From Carallia brachiata (Eukaryota; Streptophyta; Magnoliopsida; Malpighiales; Rhizophoraceae), in the NCBI GenBank assembly GCA_021464245.1, contig JADCRB010000037.1:1876056-1940055 (forward strand): 64,000 nt of DNA, in the 5' to 3' direction. Under the pieces are notes generated by a model. That model was not told the DNA's origin and did not search any database. It saw only the letters and a list, made by a program, of their open reading frames with translations. The position numbers and the translations under genes were made by a program. This document shows, in pieces, positions 61,679 through 64,000 of this stretch. Numbering within the stretch: the stretch's first letter is position 1; each line of letters begins with the position of its first letter.

Positions 61679-64000
61679 TTAACGATCAGCACTTGTAATG
61701 GATCCAATTGCAGTTTAGACCAGCACTTCCATCATGTAACAGGACTAGCTCTGGTCACCTGTGATCTGGCAGAATTTGCTTTAACGACTTTCCATAAGAA
61801 TTTTGGCAATCTATAACGACAGGCAGAGATGAGAGCCGGAGATGAAAAGCAATCCCTGAACGATTGAGATGCGTTGAGTGCAATTCTATTAACAGCAATC
61901 AAGCCAATGTGAATCTTTGACCTTTGTTCATGTAATATGCAAACCCCTTAATCTGTACTAGGATTGATGTTGTGGTAGCCGAGGAACTCATTGAAAATTC
62001 CATTCTTTTTTTATTGTTAGGGTGTTCAATTTTTTTTTCTCTAACATGGTGTTAATGTGGTGTGAATGCATCTTGGTGATGAATGTTTCGACTGGAGGTG
62101 GATGTCAACACGTCCTTGTGAGAAGTAGTTAACATCCTTTATATACCGGCGTCGGAATTATGCCTGCAATTAAGACCAGCATCTTGTGAATCGATTATGG
62201 TGCAACCGTGCGGCTATGTACTCGAACTGACCTAAAGCGTTGGGCTAATTACACAAACATTCTCTGATTTATCTCCTGATTTTAAATAGATCCCTTGTGC
62301 TCTTAATTTTAAAATCTAAATGCTTGAAGTTTATAGAAGTTTCAATTCGATCCCTCAAATCAAAGTTCAAGCATTTAAATTTTGAAATTGGAAGTTTGGG
62401 GTCGCGATTGAGATTGGCTGATATCCACACATTTTAGGGTTTGAGAAAATATCGTAAGTACGTAACAAAAAAGTTGTTTCTGCTATTGGCACTTGTGACT
62501 TTCAAATCACGATGGGGTGATTTTAACGTCGCTTTGTCGCTTGCAATGAATGGAGAAATCAGAATGGGACCTTGGAGCGGGCGGCAGGCATGATGGCGTA
62601 TCCGCGATTTTTATGTTCACGGGACACCTTTCGGCATGTGTCTTCTAGCTGACTTATGCATGTGCTCTCCATGTGCCCATCCGGGCCCTGCAAACCCCAT
62701 AATTGCAATGGCTTTTTGTAGCGTCATAAAATGCTTTTACTTTTCGAATTCACGTCCCACAGAATTCCACAAGAGTCCCAGCTGCTTATCGTTTGACAAT
62801 CAGATACGCTATTTAAGAACATCAAACAGGCACGCAATTTAAGTCATTCCAGGAAGATAAAATTTTTTATTTTGGTCAGCAGAAACTCCGTGCAGATCTT
62901 CCTCTAGTCTAGTTATGATAATGCGAAAACAGCAATAATATTTAATCAGATATTAGGCCCTAAATACCTTTAAATGCGTAGCGTTTCTATTTCACACAAT
63001 TATTTCCTTTTATCGGTGTCCTCTTACTTGTGCAGTAACTAAGTCAGCTTAGTAGATTGTGACTCCCAAACGACTCGTTGGTACGTACGACCTAATTGAC
63101 GTGTACTTTTCGTTTTTTTCTATGATGTGTACTTTTCGTTTTTGGGTGTAACAAATTCTCATCCGAATATCTTTCGAACCACTCTACTCTAATTCCACAG
63201 CCACAATCATAGATGAGAACAACATAGGCAAGCTGGGCTTTAGTTGAAAGAGCGTATGGCAACCACTAAATAACTAAAAAATCACAACTGATCAAACAGG
63301 AAGGGTCGGGCCCCGGCCAGGACTGCTCAGCCATTATTTGCTCAGCGTACTGAACAGAGGAAAGTTCCTGGAAATTGCATACCCATTGGGTTGTATTGGA
63401 TCTTGCATGGATGCACACTACTCTAGCCGACACATAATCTGATTTCCCATATCTTTTGAAAATGAAGCGACAAGAAACGTGTATGTTGCCTTTTTTTGGG
63501 TTACACAACATTTTGATTTTTCTTCTAACAGAAAGAAAAAAAAAAAAAAAAGAGAGAGAAACTTGTACCTCATGAAAGTCCTAAATCAAAATGACATTGA
63601 AAAGATCCCCATAATTTTGATAAAAATTATTGGGATATTTGTGTGGCCGAAATGAACGTATGAAATTTCCAGGAAACTGCTCGCGGGGTTGATTTTAGCC
63701 CTACATAAGAATTGCTGTGAGGACAAGGTCATCCGGATTAGGTTAGGGAGAGTATCTATTTTGGTGTTTCTTTTGGATTGAAGCTAGAGGTGGCATTAGA
63801 GGTGGAGACGTTATGGCAGACTGGACGGTGCACATGGTGATGGAAATATATTGCGTGCATTGATGAAAACAATGATAGGAATGTGATCATGGCATTTTGA
63901 TCGTGATGACAATGGAGCCAAATGAAAGAGTTTGGTTTGTACCCAACTACTAATTTCACACAATTGCTTGCCAAATCCATTTATGAACGCAACTAGAAAT
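61679..64000. other. Methyltransferase 3' flank and intergenic DNA
   Basis: The first ~300 bases are probably 3' UTR. The rest has no recognised gene. Minus-strand frames at 63266-63511 and 63756-63980 are open but match no family I know. A micro-insertion-like repeat lies at 63098-63143. Confidence 0.45.
63098..63143 (-). repeat. Micro-insertion with 20-bp direct repeats
   Basis: GACGTGTACTTTTCGTTTTT (63098-63117) recurs at 63124-63143 with one change (C to T). Only six bases, TTCTAT, lie between. It could equally be an imperfect 26-bp tandem duplication. Confidence 0.55.

Noticed and set aside
63764..63790. miR159-like string TTTGGATTGAAG
   Set aside because: Only the first 12 bases match the mature miRNA; the rest differs and no star-strand partner was seen nearby to form a hairpin.
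1..64000. CRISPR arrays, bacterial insertion sequences, rRNA genes, viral insertions
   Set aside because: None seen on either strand; the window is ordinary plant nuclear DNA.

Overview
The window is nuclear DNA of a flowering plant. It is AT-rich, has many spliced genes with GT-AG introns, and the intergenic space is full of short non-autonomous transposons, LTR remnants and microsatellites. The protein families (MYB-CC, APD-type RING ligase, jasmonate-type 2OG oxygenase, CDPK) point to a dicot, probably a rosid. A Citrus-like genome is a guess, not shown. All exon models were built by reading splice sites and frames by eye.

Layout. Positions 1-664: last two coding exons of a calcium-dependent protein kinase (+). 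Positions 665-20058: gene-poor, holding a complete TRIM retroelement with target-site duplication, two copies of a ~670-bp AT-rich DNA-element family, a ~210-bp MITE, an hAT-like element and a tRNA-like SINE candidate. Positions 20328-23118: three-exon jasmonate-type 2-oxoglutarate oxygenase (+). Positions 27147-30463: six-exon MYB-CC (PHR1-like) factor (-), with a shrunken Copia element in intron 2. Positions 35217-38277: type-II DnaJ/HSP40 (-) with a 1-base frameshift. Positions 39312-40083: rhodanese-like protein, STR10 type (+). Positions 40761-44208: APD-like RING E3 ligase in ten exons (-), with one clear and one probable 1-base frame break. Positions 47760-51995: fourteen-exon LMBR1-like membrane protein (+), intact. 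Positions 54525-56691: six-exon GDSL/SGNH esterase, CPRD49 type (-), intact. Positions 59667-61678: seven-exon METTL21-like methyltransferase (+), intact. Nothing firm was seen from 61679 to the end.

The genes form no operon or pathway. The order DnaJ / rhodanese / LMBR1 recalls Arabidopsis At3g08910-At3g08930, and the GDSL, APD, jasmonate-oxygenase and MYB-CC set recalls At2g38180-At2g38300. Both are recalled from memory and should be checked. If right, this is an ancestral collinear block that Arabidopsis split.

The most unusual signal is a scattered class of tiny insertions, 6 to ~24 bases and mostly poly(T) or poly(A) ended, each flanked by a 12-20 bp direct repeat. I found nine in 64 kb. 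They look like target-primed retroinsertions that kept almost nothing except the tail.
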